64,000 bases of DNA from Salinimicrobium tongyeongense (lineage in GTDB: Bacteria; Bacteroidota; Bacteroidia; Flavobacteriales; Flavobacteriaceae): the NCBI RefSeq assembly GCF_026109735.1, contig NZ_CP069620.1, forward strand, positions 2,170,001 through 2,234,000, in the 5' to 3' direction. This document shows positions 56,584 to 64,000 of this stretch, in pieces. Below the pieces are notes generated by a model that was not told where the DNA came from, made no database searches, and saw only the letters and a list, made by a program, of their open reading frames with translations. Numbering within the stretch: the first letter of the stretch is position 1; every line of letters starts with the position of its first letter. The translations under genes were made by a program, and so were the position numbers.

Positions 56584-57066
56584 ATGAAAACAATAACTAT
56601 AAGTGCAGATCTCGGGGTCTATGAAAATGAAGCTGAATTGCCCGAAGATGTGCAGAAATTAATGCAGGAGGCGATTGCAGCCAGGGAAAAATCTTACTCG
56701 CCATATTCTCAGTTCAAGGTAGGGGCCGCAATTCTTCTTGAGAACGGCAAAGTGGTCACAGGGAGTAACCAGGAAAATGCTTCTTATCCTGCCGGTTTGT
56801 GCGCCGAGAGAACCGCCATCTTTTACGCGGGGGCGACATATCCGAATATAAAGATCAAAAAAATGGCCTTAACGGCGCGTTCCGAAAAGCAGAAGGTTGA
56901 AGTGCCCACGCCGCCCTGCGGCTCATGCAGGCAGGCAATTGCCGAGTATGAGGTGAGGCAGGATGAGCCTATTGAAATCTACTTTATGGGAGAGAAAGGC
57001 AGGGTGGTAAAAGCCAGTTCTGTTTCCGATCTTTTACCTCTAATATTTGACAGTACATACCTATAA
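56584..57066 (+). CDS. cdd: Cytidine deaminase
   Basis: Salvage enzyme turning cytidine or deoxycytidine into the uridine form. The 160-residue protein has the zinc site CAERTAIFYAG (His/Cys-Ala-Glu type, here Cys) and PPCGSCRQAIAEYE, preceded by SYSPYSQFKVGAAILLENGKVVTGSNQENASYPAGLCAER. Length and motif order are normal for the homotetrameric class. A TAACTTTG -7 box is at 56502-56509, about 75 bases before the start. It lies between porV and pdhA on the same strand. Confidence 0.95.
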   Translation: MKTITISADLGVYENEAELPEDVQKLMQEAIAAREKSYSPYSQFKVGAAILLENGKVVTGSNQENASYPAGLCAERTAIFYAGATYPNIKIKKMALTARSEKQKVEVPTPPCGSCRQAIAEYEVRQDEPIEIYFMGEKGRVVKASSVSDLLPLIFDSTYL

Positions 57067-57175
57067 CGTTTTCGCGCTTTTTTCAATAGGAAACTGTTTT
57101 TAGTTCCTTTTGAAAATAGTATTTTTGTGTTTCGCTTGGCGCAAGCATCGCTTAGCCTTAAAAATAAGTAGTTAA

Positions 57176-58174
57176 ATGAAGAAAATAACAAAAGCCACTT
57201 ATCTAAAGTGGTATGAGGACATGCTGTTTTGGCGCAAGTTTGAAGACAAACTGGCCCAGGTTTACATTCAGCAAAAGGTTAGAGGTTTTTTGCACCTGTA
57301 TAACGGGCAGGAAGCTATACTTGCAGGTGCGCTGCACGTAATGGATCTTTCTAAAGATAAAATGATCACCGCTTATAGAAACCACGTTCAGCCAATAGGT
57401 ATGGGGGTGGACCCAAGAAGGGTGATGGCCGAGTTATACGGTAAAAAAACAGGTACTTCCCACGGTATGGGTGGTTCAATGCATATTTTCTCAAAAGAAC
57501 ACCGCTTTTACGGCGGGCACGGTATTGTGGGAGGGCAAATTCCTCTGGGTGCCGGCCTTGCCTTTGCAGATAAATATTTTAAAAGAGATGCGGTTACCCT
57601 AACCTTCCTTGGTGATGGTGCTGCAAGACAGGGTTCCCTGCACGAGACCTTCACCATGGCCGTAAAATGGAACCTGCCGGTGGTTTTTTGTGTTGAGAAT
57701 AACGGTTACGCCATGGGTACTTCGGTTGCGCGTACTTCAAAGAGTACAGAGATCTGGAAACTTGGTCTTGGATACGATATGCCATGTGGCCCTGTAGATG
57801 CCATGAACCCCGAAAAAGTGGCCGAGGCTCTTGATGAAGCCATCAAAAGGGCGCGTAAAGGGGAAGGGCCGACTTTCCTTGAACTGAAAACCTACCGTTA
57901 CCGCGGTCACTCTATGAGTGATGCTCAACAGTACCGTACCAAAGAGGAGGTAGCCGAGTACCAGAAAATTGATCCTATTACCCAGGTGAAGGATATCATC
58001 AAAAAGAACAAATACGCTACAGATAAAGAAATTAAGGCTATAGACAAAAAGGTGAAAGACCTGGTTTCTGAATGTGAGAAATTTGCTGAAGAATCCGATT
58101 TTCCAGATGTCCAGCAGTTGTATGATGTAGTGTACGAGCAAAAAGATTATCCGTTTTTACCCCATAAATTATAA
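57176..58174 (+). CDS. pdhA: Pyruvate dehydrogenase E1 component, alpha subunit
   Basis: Thiamine-diphosphate-dependent decarboxylation of pyruvate. The 332-residue protein has the ThDP site GDGAARQGSLHETFTMAVKWNLPVVFCVENNGYAMGTS (about 143-180; GDG...N pattern). GMGGSMHIFSKEHRFYGGHGIVGGQIPLGAG and YRYRGHSMSDAQQYRTKEEV (phosphorylation-loop region) also fit the E1 alpha. The beta subunit is not adjacent; the E2 gene follows after 5 bases. A TATTTTTG box precedes the ATG (57120-57127). Confidence 0.95.
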   Translation: MKKITKATYLKWYEDMLFWRKFEDKLAQVYIQQKVRGFLHLYNGQEAILAGALHVMDLSKDKMITAYRNHVQPIGMGVDPRRVMAELYGKKTGTSHGMGGSMHIFSKEHRFYGGHGIVGGQIPLGAGLAFADKYFKRDAVTLTFLGDGAARQGSLHETFTMAVKWNLPVVFCVENNGYAMGTSVARTSKSTEIWKLGLGYDMPCGPVDAMNPEKVAEALDEAIKRARKGEGPTFLELKTYRYRGHSMSDAQQYRTKEEVAEYQKIDPITQVKDIIKKNKYATDKEIKAIDKKVKDLVSECEKFAEESDFPDVQQLYDVVYEQKDYPFLPHKL

Positions 58175-58179
58175 AAGTT

Positions 58180-59838
58180 ATGGCAGAAGTAATTAAAATG
58201 CCACGCCTTAGTGACACCATGGAAGAAGGTGTTGTTGCTAAGTGGTTAAAACAAAAAGGTGACAAAATTGAAGAAGGGGATATTCTGGCCGAGATCGAGA
58301 CCGATAAGGCAACCATGGAATTTGAATCTTTCTACGAAGGCACCTTGCTGCATATAGGAATTGATGAAGGCGAAACTGCACCCGTTGATGCCCTGCTGGC
58401 AATAGTTGGGGAAGAAGGAGAGGATATTTCCTCACTTTTGGATGGTAAAGCCGATGCTTCTAAAGAAGCTCCTAAAACTGAAACTGAAGAAAAACCTGAA
58501 GCTTCAACCGATTCAGATTCTTCTTCTTCGGAAGGAGAGGCCGAAGGAGCCGATATTCCTGAAGGAGTAGAAGTGGTAAGAATGCCACGCCTTAGTGATA
58601 CCATGGAAGAAGGAACTGTTGCTTCCTGGATCAAGAAAGAAGGGGATGAGGTTGAAGAGGGAGACATCCTTGCCGAGATCGAAACCGATAAGGCTACCAT
58701 GGAGTTTGAATCTTTCTATTCGGGTACGTTGTTGCACGTGGGGATCCAGGAAGGCGAAACTGCACCGGTAGATGCTGTTCTTGCCATTATTGGCCCTAAA
58801 GGTACAGACGTTTCTTCGATAGTTAAATCGGGAGGAGCAGTGAAACCATCAGCTTCAAAGAGCACCGAAGAGAAAAAAGAAGAAAAGCCCCAGGCTTCCG
58901 AAGAAACTTCGCAAGGGGCTACAGCTTCAGACGGAGGTAGAATCTTTGCTTCGCCCCTGGCAAAAAAGATGGCCGATGATCTTGGTATCGACCTTTCTAA
59001 GGTAAAAGGTTCCGGAGAAAACAACCGCATTGTCAAAAAAGACATTGAGAACTACAAACCTTCAGCAAAAACCGAAGAAGCAAAACCTGCTGCTGCCGCA
59101 CAGCCTCAGCAACAGGCACAGCCTTCACCGGTTCAGGTTTACACTCCGGCAGGCGAAGAGAGCTTTGAAGAGGTTAAGAATTCTCAAATGCGCAAGACCA
59201 TTGCCAAGAGGCTTTCTGAATCTAAATACAACGCCCCCCATTACTATCTCACCATCGAGGTAGATATGGCCAACGCTATGGCCAACCGCAAGCAGATCAA
59301 TGAGATCCCAGACGTGAAGGTTTCCTTCAATGATATGGTGATCAAAGCTTCGGCTATGGCCCTTAGAAAACACCCACAGGTGAATTCTCAGTGGACGGGA
59401 GATACTACCAAAATTGCGAAACACATCCACATGGGGGTTGCAGTAGCCGTTGAAGAAGGACTCGTGGTTCCTGTATTGAAATATGCAGATCAAATGTCGC
59501 TTACGCAAATTGGCGGACAGGTGAAAGAACTTGCAGGGAAAGCCCGTAACAAGAAGTTGCAGCCTCAGGAAATGGAAGGCAGCACCTTTACGGTCTCTAA
59601 CCTTGGAATGTTTGGAATCACCGAGTTTACCAGCATTATCAATCAGCCAAACTCCGCTATACTTTCAGTAGGAGCTATTGTTGAGAAGCCGGTAGTGAGA
59701 AATGGGCAAATTGTGGTAGGGAATACCATGAAGCTTACGCTTGCCTGCGATCACCGTACGGTAGATGGTGCAACCGGGGCCCAGTTCCTGCAAACCCTTA
59801 AGACTTACATTGAAAATCCTGTGACCATGCTGGCCTAA
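58180..59838 (+). CDS. pdhC: Pyruvate dehydrogenase E2, dihydrolipoamide acetyltransferase
   Basis: Core of the pyruvate dehydrogenase complex. The 552-residue protein has two nearly identical lipoyl domains (about 1-78 and 130-210), each with MPRLSDTMEEG and the lipoyl Lys in EIETDKATMEFES. An E3/E1-binding domain follows (about 250-285; ASPLAKKMADDLGIDLSKVKGSG), then the catalytic domain (about 325-552) ending in CDHRTVDGATGAQFLQTLK, with the HxxxDG active-site motif. Long Ala/Pro/Glu/Gln/Ser-rich linkers separate the domains. The lipoyl-domain duplication is clear. Terminator 23 bases downstream. Confidence 0.96.
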   Translation: MAEVIKMPRLSDTMEEGVVAKWLKQKGDKIEEGDILAEIETDKATMEFESFYEGTLLHIGIDEGETAPVDALLAIVGEEGEDISSLLDGKADASKEAPKTETEEKPEASTDSDSSSSEGEAEGADIPEGVEVVRMPRLSDTMEEGTVASWIKKEGDEVEEGDILAEIETDKATMEFESFYSGTLLHVGIQEGETAPVDAVLAIIGPKGTDVSSIVKSGGAVKPSASKSTEEKKEEKPQASEETSQGATASDGGRIFASPLAKKMADDLGIDLSKVKGSGENNRIVKKDIENYKPSAKTEEAKPAAAAQPQQQAQPSPVQVYTPAGEESFEEVKNSQMRKTIAKRLSESKYNAPHYYLTIEVDMANAMANRKQINEIPDVKVSFNDMVIKASAMALRKHPQVNSQWTGDTTKIAKHIHMGVAVAVEEGLVVPVLKYADQMSLTQIGGQVKELAGKARNKKLQPQEMEGSTFTVSNLGMFGITEFTSIINQPNSAILSVGAIVEKPVVRNGQIVVGNTMKLTLACDHRTVDGATGAQFLQTLKTYIENPVTMLA

Positions 59839-59860
59839 GGTGATTTCCAGTCTAATAACG

Positions 59861-59889
59861 AAAAATCCCGCTTCTCGCGGGATTTTTTT
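59861..59889. terminator. Terminator after pdhC
   Basis: AAAAATCCCGC (59861-59871) pairs perfectly with GCGGGATTTTT (59877-59887) around a 5-base loop; T run continues to 59889. It lies just before the M28 peptidase gene. Confidence 0.92.
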
Positions 59890-59901
59890 ATCTTTAGCCG
59901 C

Positions 59902-60894
59902 ATGAGAAAATTCACCCTTACCGGCCTCGCAGCCGCAAGCCTTCTGGTTTTTGCAGCTTGCGGGCAGTCAAAAGAAGCTGCGCAGGAGACAGCAGCTGTT
60001 TCTTTCCAAAAAGAGAGCGTCAAAAATGCCATTTTAGAAGAGGATATTTCTTCGGCTTTAAAATACCTGTCGTCTGACGAGCTACAGGGGAGAGCCACCG
60101 GCACAGAGGGTATTGAAAAGGCTGCCCGATACATAGAAAAGGTGTTCAAAGAGCAGGGCGTAGAACCCTTTTTTGAGACCTATAGAGATTCTTTTGAGGT
60201 GAAAGGCAAGACAGGATATAACCTCGTGGGCCTTGTAGAAGGTACAGATCCTCAATTGAAGAATGAATACCTAGTTGTGGGTGCGCATTACGACCATGTG
60301 GGCCACGGCAAGCCCTTTGAAGACGATACCATTGCAAATGGAGCCAACGATAATGCTTCGGGAACTACAGCCGTTCTGGAACTCGCAAAATTCTTTGCTG
60401 AAAATCCGCCGAAAAGGAGCATGCTTTTCAGCCTTTTTTCTGCGGAAGAATTGGGGCTTGTGGGCGCAGCTGAATTGGCAAAGGAATTAAAAACCGAAGG
60501 AGTAGACCTTTACACCATGTTCAATATTGAAATGGTAGGTGTGCCCATGAAAGATAAAGATTACCTGGCCTACCTCACAGGCTATGAAAATTCCAATTTA
60601 GCCCAAAAATTCAATGAATATTCTGGAGCGAAGCTGTTGGGGTTTCTTCCGGAAGCAAAACAGTACAGCCTTTTCAAAAGGAGTGACAATTATCCCTTTT
60701 TTCAGGAATTTAACGTGCCCGCACAAACCATCTCTACTTTTGATTTTACAAATTTCGATTATTACCATCACGTAGAAGATGAATTTGAAAAAATGGATGT
60801 TTCCCATATGGAGCACCTTATTGAAGCTATAATTCCCGGCATTGCCGGAATGGCGAACAGTGCAGAAAAAGAAATAAAACTCAACGAACAATGA
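59902..60894 (+). CDS. M28-family zinc aminopeptidase lipoprotein
   Basis: A 330-residue lipoprotein: signal peptide with lipobox AAC (Cys20). The catalytic domain has VVGAHYDHVGHG (first His and bridging Asp), NGANDNASGTTAVLELA (Asp ligand), SAEELGLVGA (general-base Glu and Glu ligand) and DYYHHVEDEFEKMD (last His). All five dizinc ligands of the M28 family are present. It would cut N-terminal residues from peptides in the periplasm. It opens an operon: the next start overlaps its stop by 4 bases. A copy of the dispersed palindrome encodes residues 40-45 (60020-60038). Confidence 0.93.
   Translation: MRKFTLTGLAAASLLVFAACGQSKEAAQETAAVSFQKESVKNAILEEDISSALKYLSSDELQGRATGTEGIEKAARYIEKVFKEQGVEPFFETYRDSFEVKGKTGYNLVGLVEGTDPQLKNEYLVVGAHYDHVGHGKPFEDDTIANGANDNASGTTAVLELAKFFAENPPKRSMLFSLFSAEELGLVGAAELAKELKTEGVDLYTMFNIEMVGVPMKDKDYLAYLTGYENSNLAQKFNEYSGAKLLGFLPEAKQYSLFKRSDNYPFFQEFNVPAQTISTFDFTNFDYYHHVEDEFEKMDVSHMEHLIEAIIPGIAGMANSAEKEIKLNEQ
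60020..60038. repeat. Dispersed palindrome inside the M28 peptidase gene
   Basis: TCAAAAATG-C-CATTTTAGA. Encodes VKNAILE, just after the signal region. Confidence 0.66.
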
Positions 60895-61571
60895 AAAAGA
60901 TAGTGGTCACAGGTACCAGCCGGGGAATTGGTTTTGAACTTGTAAAGATCTTTGCTGAAGCCGGCCATAAAGTACTTGCATTATCCCGAAATCAGGATTC
61001 CATTAAAAAGCTGGGTCTTGAAAATGTGCATTTCTTTGAATTTGATATTACCGCGGAAGAAGACCTGCAGAAAGTTTCAGCGTTTGTAAAAGAAGAATGG
61101 GGCGGCCTGGACATCCTTATAAATAATGCAGGTGCCATTATAAACAAGCCTTTTGAAGAAATTACTTCCGAAGAATTTGAAAAAGTGTACAGGGTTAATG
61201 TTTTTGGCGTTGCAGCTCTTACCAAAGCCCTGCTGCATCTAATGAATAAAGAAGGCCACGTGGTAACGGTAAGCAGTATGGGCGGCGTGCAGGGCAGCAT
61301 GAAATTCCCGGGCCTTTCGGCATACAGTTCGAGCAAGGGCGCGGTGATCACACTTACCGAGCTGCTTGCCGAAGAATACAAAGAAACCGGCCCCTCGTTT
61401 AACGTGCTAGCTTTGGGCGCGGTACAAACCGAAATGCTCGCAGAGGCATTCCCGGGTTATAAAGCCCCGCTGCAGCCCGCTGAAATGGCCCGGTACATCT
61501 CCGATTTTTCCCTTACCGGGAATAAATTTTACAATGGTAAGTTGTTACAGGTTTCCAGCAGTACCCCGTAA
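60891..61571 (+). CDS. Short-chain dehydrogenase/reductase
   Basis: A 226-residue NAD(P)-dependent oxidoreductase of the classical SDR group. The cofactor loop is VVTGTSRGIGFELV (about 4-17), DILINNAGAI follows, and the catalytic Tyr-Lys pair is in SAYSSSKGAV with a Ser in TVSSMGG. The protein is short by about 20 residues compared with most classical SDRs at the C-terminus. The substrate is unknown. It overlaps the peptidase gene by 4 bases and is followed by a SprT-like gene after 5 bases, so translation is coupled. Confidence 0.93.
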   Translation: MKKIVVTGTSRGIGFELVKIFAEAGHKVLALSRNQDSIKKLGLENVHFFEFDITAEEDLQKVSAFVKEEWGGLDILINNAGAIINKPFEEITSEEFEKVYRVNVFGVAALTKALLHLMNKEGHVVTVSSMGGVQGSMKFPGLSAYSSSKGAVITLTELLAEEYKETGPSFNVLALGAVQTEMLAEAFPGYKAPLQPAEMARYISDFSLTGNKFYNGKLLQVSSSTP

Positions 61572-61576
61572 AAGGC

Positions 61577-62182
61577 ATGAAGCATATTCTTGAAAAATAT
61601 ATTCCCACCCATGCAGTTGAGCCTATTTTCAGCTTAATAAAGGCTAATAATGTTCACCTTAAAATAGTGAATGAAAGAAAAACCCGCCATGGCGATTACC
61701 GGAGTTTACCGGGAGGGCTTCATCAAATCACGGTAAACGCCAACCTCAACCAGTACCGTTTTCTAATTACCCTGGTTCATGAGATCGCACATTTGGTGGC
61801 TTTTGAACATTACGGTCGCCAGATAAAACCTCATGGGGAGGAGTGGAAAAGCTGTTTCCAAAGGTTAATGCTGCCATTTATAAGGCCTGAGATTTTTCCT
61901 GCCCAGTTACTGCCGTTAATTGCCAGGCATTTTAAAAATCCGAAGGCGAGCAGTGATACAGATGCACATCTTTCGGTAGCTTTAAAACAGTTTGACCCCG
62001 AAAATGACAGGAATTATATTTTTGAGATCCCGCATGGTGGGGTTTTTAGGATCTATAACGGAAAGATTTTCAAAAAGGGGGAACGGCGTATAAAAAGATA
62101 TGAATGTGTAGAAGTGAAAACAGGCAGAATTTACCTGTTCCAGCCCAATGCAGAGGTGGAATTATTAAAAACAGCCAATTAA
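61577..62182 (+). CDS. SprT-like zinc metallopeptidase-domain protein
   Basis: A 201-residue protein with a SprT-type core: LVHEIAHLVAFEHYGRQIKPHGEEWK (about 69-94) contains HExxH and a third His, and ends in a zinc-ribbon-like region where the usual cysteines are mostly lost (YECVEVKTGRIYLFQPNAEVE). In eukaryotes the related Spartan proteins repair DNA-protein crosslinks; the bacterial role is not established. It lies between the SDR and mannose-1-phosphate guanylyltransferase genes with gaps of 5 and 1 bases, in the same operon. Confidence 0.88.
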   Translation: MKHILEKYIPTHAVEPIFSLIKANNVHLKIVNERKTRHGDYRSLPGGLHQITVNANLNQYRFLITLVHEIAHLVAFEHYGRQIKPHGEEWKSCFQRLMLPFIRPEIFPAQLLPLIARHFKNPKASSDTDAHLSVALKQFDPENDRNYIFEIPHGGVFRIYNGKIFKKGERRIKRYECVEVKTGRIYLFQPNAEVELLKTAN

Positions 62183-62183
62183 T

Positions 62184-63266
62184 ATGAAGGAAAATAATTT
62201 TGCAATTTTAATGGCTGGCGGGGTAGGATCGAGGTTCTGGCCCGTGAGTACTGCGGCAAAACCAAAACAGTTCAGGGATTTACTGGGCAGGGGGGAGACT
62301 TTGATCCAGACCACGTTTAGGCGCCTTAGCCAATTGGTACCTTCAAAGAACATCTACGTGCTTACCAATGAGCGTTATGACCACCTGGTGAAGCAGCAGT
62401 TGCCCCAGCTTGACGAAGAACAGATTGTGCTGGAGCCGGTAATGAGGAATACGGCCCCGGCAGTGCTGCTCGCATCTTTAAAAATCTGGAAGAAGAACAG
62501 CAAGGCCGTGATGATCATGGCGCCCAGCGACCACTGGATAGAAGATGAGCAGGCTTTTCATAATGACCTCACTACGGCTTTTGAAGCGGCGCGTGGCCAG
62601 GATAAAATCCTTACTTTGGGTATAAAACCCACTTTTCCCAATACAGGCTACGGGTATATTAAATTTGATCCCCTGGCTTCGGGAAGGGTGAAGCCGGTAG
62701 AATTATTTACTGAAAAACCTTCTTACGCTGTAGCCAAAGATTTTCTGAAGAGCGGAAATTTCCTGTGGAACGCAGGAATTTTTGTGTGGAATGCAGCGTA
62801 TATCCTCAGGGCTTTTCAGAAGAACCTGCAGCAGACCTTTGACCTTTTTTCTAAAGGTGCACCTGTTTTTAATACTTCCGAAGAAAAAGATTTTATCAAA
62901 CAAAATTATCCGGAAGCTGAAAATATTTCGATTGATTATGCCATTTTAGAGAAGGAACAGGGAACTATTGAAGTGATCCCAGCCTCTTTTGACTGGAATG
63001 ACCTTGGTACCTGGGGCTCGCTTTATGAAGAGACCGTGAAGGATGCTGACGGGAACATAGCTCTAAACGCCCGACTTTTTGCTGAAAATGCCACGGGGAA
63101 CTTAATTTCTTCAGATAAAAATAAGGTTGTGGTGCTTGAAGGGATGAACGACTACGTCATTGTAGACGAGAATGAGGTCCTGCTAATTGTGCCCCGTGAA
63201 AAGGAGCAGGATATAAAAAGGATACGGGAGAGCGTGAAGGAAAAATTCGGTGAAAATTTGGGTTAG
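62184..63266 (+). CDS. Mannose-1-phosphate guanylyltransferase
   Basis: Makes GDP-mannose, precursor of fucose- and mannose-containing surface glycans. The 360-residue protein begins with the nucleotidyl-transfer motif LMAGGVGSRFWPVSTAAKPKQF (about 9-30), followed by PSDHWIED, FTEKPSYAVAKDFLKSGNFLWNAGIFVWN and SIDYAILEKEQGTIEVIPASFDWNDLGTW. All match the ManC/GMP family. It lacks the C-terminal phosphomannose isomerase domain of bifunctional forms. It starts 1 base after the SprT-like gene. Confidence 0.94.
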   Translation: MKENNFAILMAGGVGSRFWPVSTAAKPKQFRDLLGRGETLIQTTFRRLSQLVPSKNIYVLTNERYDHLVKQQLPQLDEEQIVLEPVMRNTAPAVLLASLKIWKKNSKAVMIMAPSDHWIEDEQAFHNDLTTAFEAARGQDKILTLGIKPTFPNTGYGYIKFDPLASGRVKPVELFTEKPSYAVAKDFLKSGNFLWNAGIFVWNAAYILRAFQKNLQQTFDLFSKGAPVFNTSEEKDFIKQNYPEAENISIDYAILEKEQGTIEVIPASFDWNDLGTWGSLYEETVKDADGNIALNARLFAENATGNLISSDKNKVVVLEGMNDYVIVDENEVLLIVPREKEQDIKRIRESVKEKFGENLG

Positions 63267-63269
63267 GGA

Positions 63270-64000
63270 ATGGAAGATAAATCAGGAAGTGGTACAGCAA
63301 TACCTACAGCAGAGGAAAACAGGGGCAGGACTGCCCTTAGGGAAATAAAGGAATTTCTTAAGGAACTCCTGGATATTCACGACGACACCGACAGGGAGAC
63401 GACCCTCGAGACGGTGAAGCGTGATATTTCGTTTAAAGGGCACAACGCCTGGATCCTTATCTTTTCCATTTTTGTGGCATCTATTGGCCTTAACGTGAGC
63501 AGTACCGCCGTGGTAATTGGTGCCATGCTTATTTCCCCCTTAATGGGCCCCATTGTGGGGATTGGTTTTTCGGTGGCCATAAATGATATTGATACCTTAA
63601 AACGCAGCCTTGTCAACCTTGGGGTGATGGTGTTCTTAAGTGTGCTTACCGCTTATTTGTACTTTTTGATCTCTCCCATCAAAGAAGAAACTCCCGAGCT
63701 CGTCGCCCGAACTTATCCAACCATACTCGATGTTCTAATTGCCATTTTTGGAGGCTCAGCGCTTATAATAGCAAAAACAAAGAAAGGAGCAATTGCAAGT
63801 GTGATCATGGGGGTTGCCATTGCCACCGCTCTTATGCCACCTTTATGTACGGTAGGCTACGGTTTGGCAATAGCGAATTGGGAATATGCCGGCGGGGCTC
63901 TCTATCTTTTTACCATCAACTCTATTTTTATCGCGCTTTCTACTTTCCTGATGGCAAAATTGCTGCGTTTCCCACTGGTGAAGTACGTGAACAGCAAAAG
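63270..64000 (+). CDS. DUF389 (TIGR00341-like) membrane protein, 3' partial
   Basis: Open at the window end; 243 residues visible. Starts ATG 63270, 3 bases after the upstream stop. An acidic cytoplasmic N-region (EFLKELLDIHDDTDRETT) is followed by several TM helices: NAWILIFSIFVASIGLNVSS, VIGAMLISPLMGPIVGIGFS, LGVMVFLSVLTAYLYFLI and IAIFGGSALIIAKTKKGAIA. The next segment, SVIMGVAIATALMPPLCTVGYGLA, is the DUF389 signature. Function is unknown. Probable last or later gene of the operon. Confidence 0.87.
   Translation, partial: MEDKSGSGTAIPTAEENRGRTALREIKEFLKELLDIHDDTDRETTLETVKRDISFKGHNAWILIFSIFVASIGLNVSSTAVVIGAMLISPLMGPIVGIGFSVAINDIDTLKRSLVNLGVMVFLSVLTAYLYFLISPIKEETPELVARTYPTILDVLIAIFGGSALIIAKTKKGAIASVIMGVAIATALMPPLCTVGYGLAIANWEYAGGALYLFTINSIFIALSTFLMAKLLRFPLVKYVNSK

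Overview
This window is chromosomal DNA from a member of the Bacteroidota, most likely a marine-type Flavobacteriaceae. The evidence is the 16S rRNA, promoters of the TTG-N19-TAnnTTTG type, SusC/SusD proteins, type IX secretion and gliding genes (GldJ, PorV, PorP/SprF, a type B sorting domain), and the flavobacterial neighbourhoods lysS-yqaE-lipB and pdhA-pdhC.

Layout. 0-11.7 kb: a one-directional copper-handling cluster (RND pump, TolC-like channel, adaptor, DUF3347 lipoprotein, AraC-type regulator with a CxxC segment, Cu+ P-type ATPase, COG0701 permease). 11.7-23.3 kb: a large lipoprotein metalloprotease, a type IX substrate with a PorP/SprF partner, lysS, a tiny yqaE/pmp3 gene, lipB, an unknown 807-residue lipoprotein and rnhB. 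23.6-30.5 kb: an AT-richer patch with susC, susD, a surface-type lipoprotein, a long empty stretch and an orphan secreted protein. 30.7-32.6 kb: a putative porin. 32.6-39.1 kb: a complete rRNA operon (16S, tRNA-Ile, tRNA-Ala, 23S, 5S) behind four tandem promoters, with recognisable processing stems and a terminator. 39.4-49.7 kb: acyl-CoA dehydrogenase, anmK, a nitrogen block (glnK-amt-porin, with an amino-acid dehydrogenase opposite), exbB-exbD-tonB-like and folC. 49.8-50.0 kb: two tRNA-Val genes. 50.2-64 kb: gapN, murF, gldJ, porV, cdd, pdhA-pdhC, then a tight operon of M28 peptidase, SDR, SprT-like, mannose-1-phosphate guanylyltransferase and a DUF389 gene cut by the window end.

How it works together. 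The first cluster would capture periplasmic copper, expel it across both membranes, and pump cytosolic Cu+ outward. Nitrogen genes surround an ammonium channel and its PII regulator. GldJ, PorV, PorP/SprF and the sorting-domain protein belong to type IX secretion and gliding.

The signal least explained by ordinary annotation is a dispersed near-perfect palindrome, TCAAAAATGNCATTTTTGA. It occurs about ten times between 3.8 and 60 kb, both between genes and inside them, and the in-gene copies almost always lie in one reading frame. Other points of interest are four duplicated rRNA promoter modules, a folded repeat downstream of the putative porin gene, the CxxC-AraC fusion, and a gldJ-porV junction without porU. 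All calls come from reading the sequence; no database search was run.
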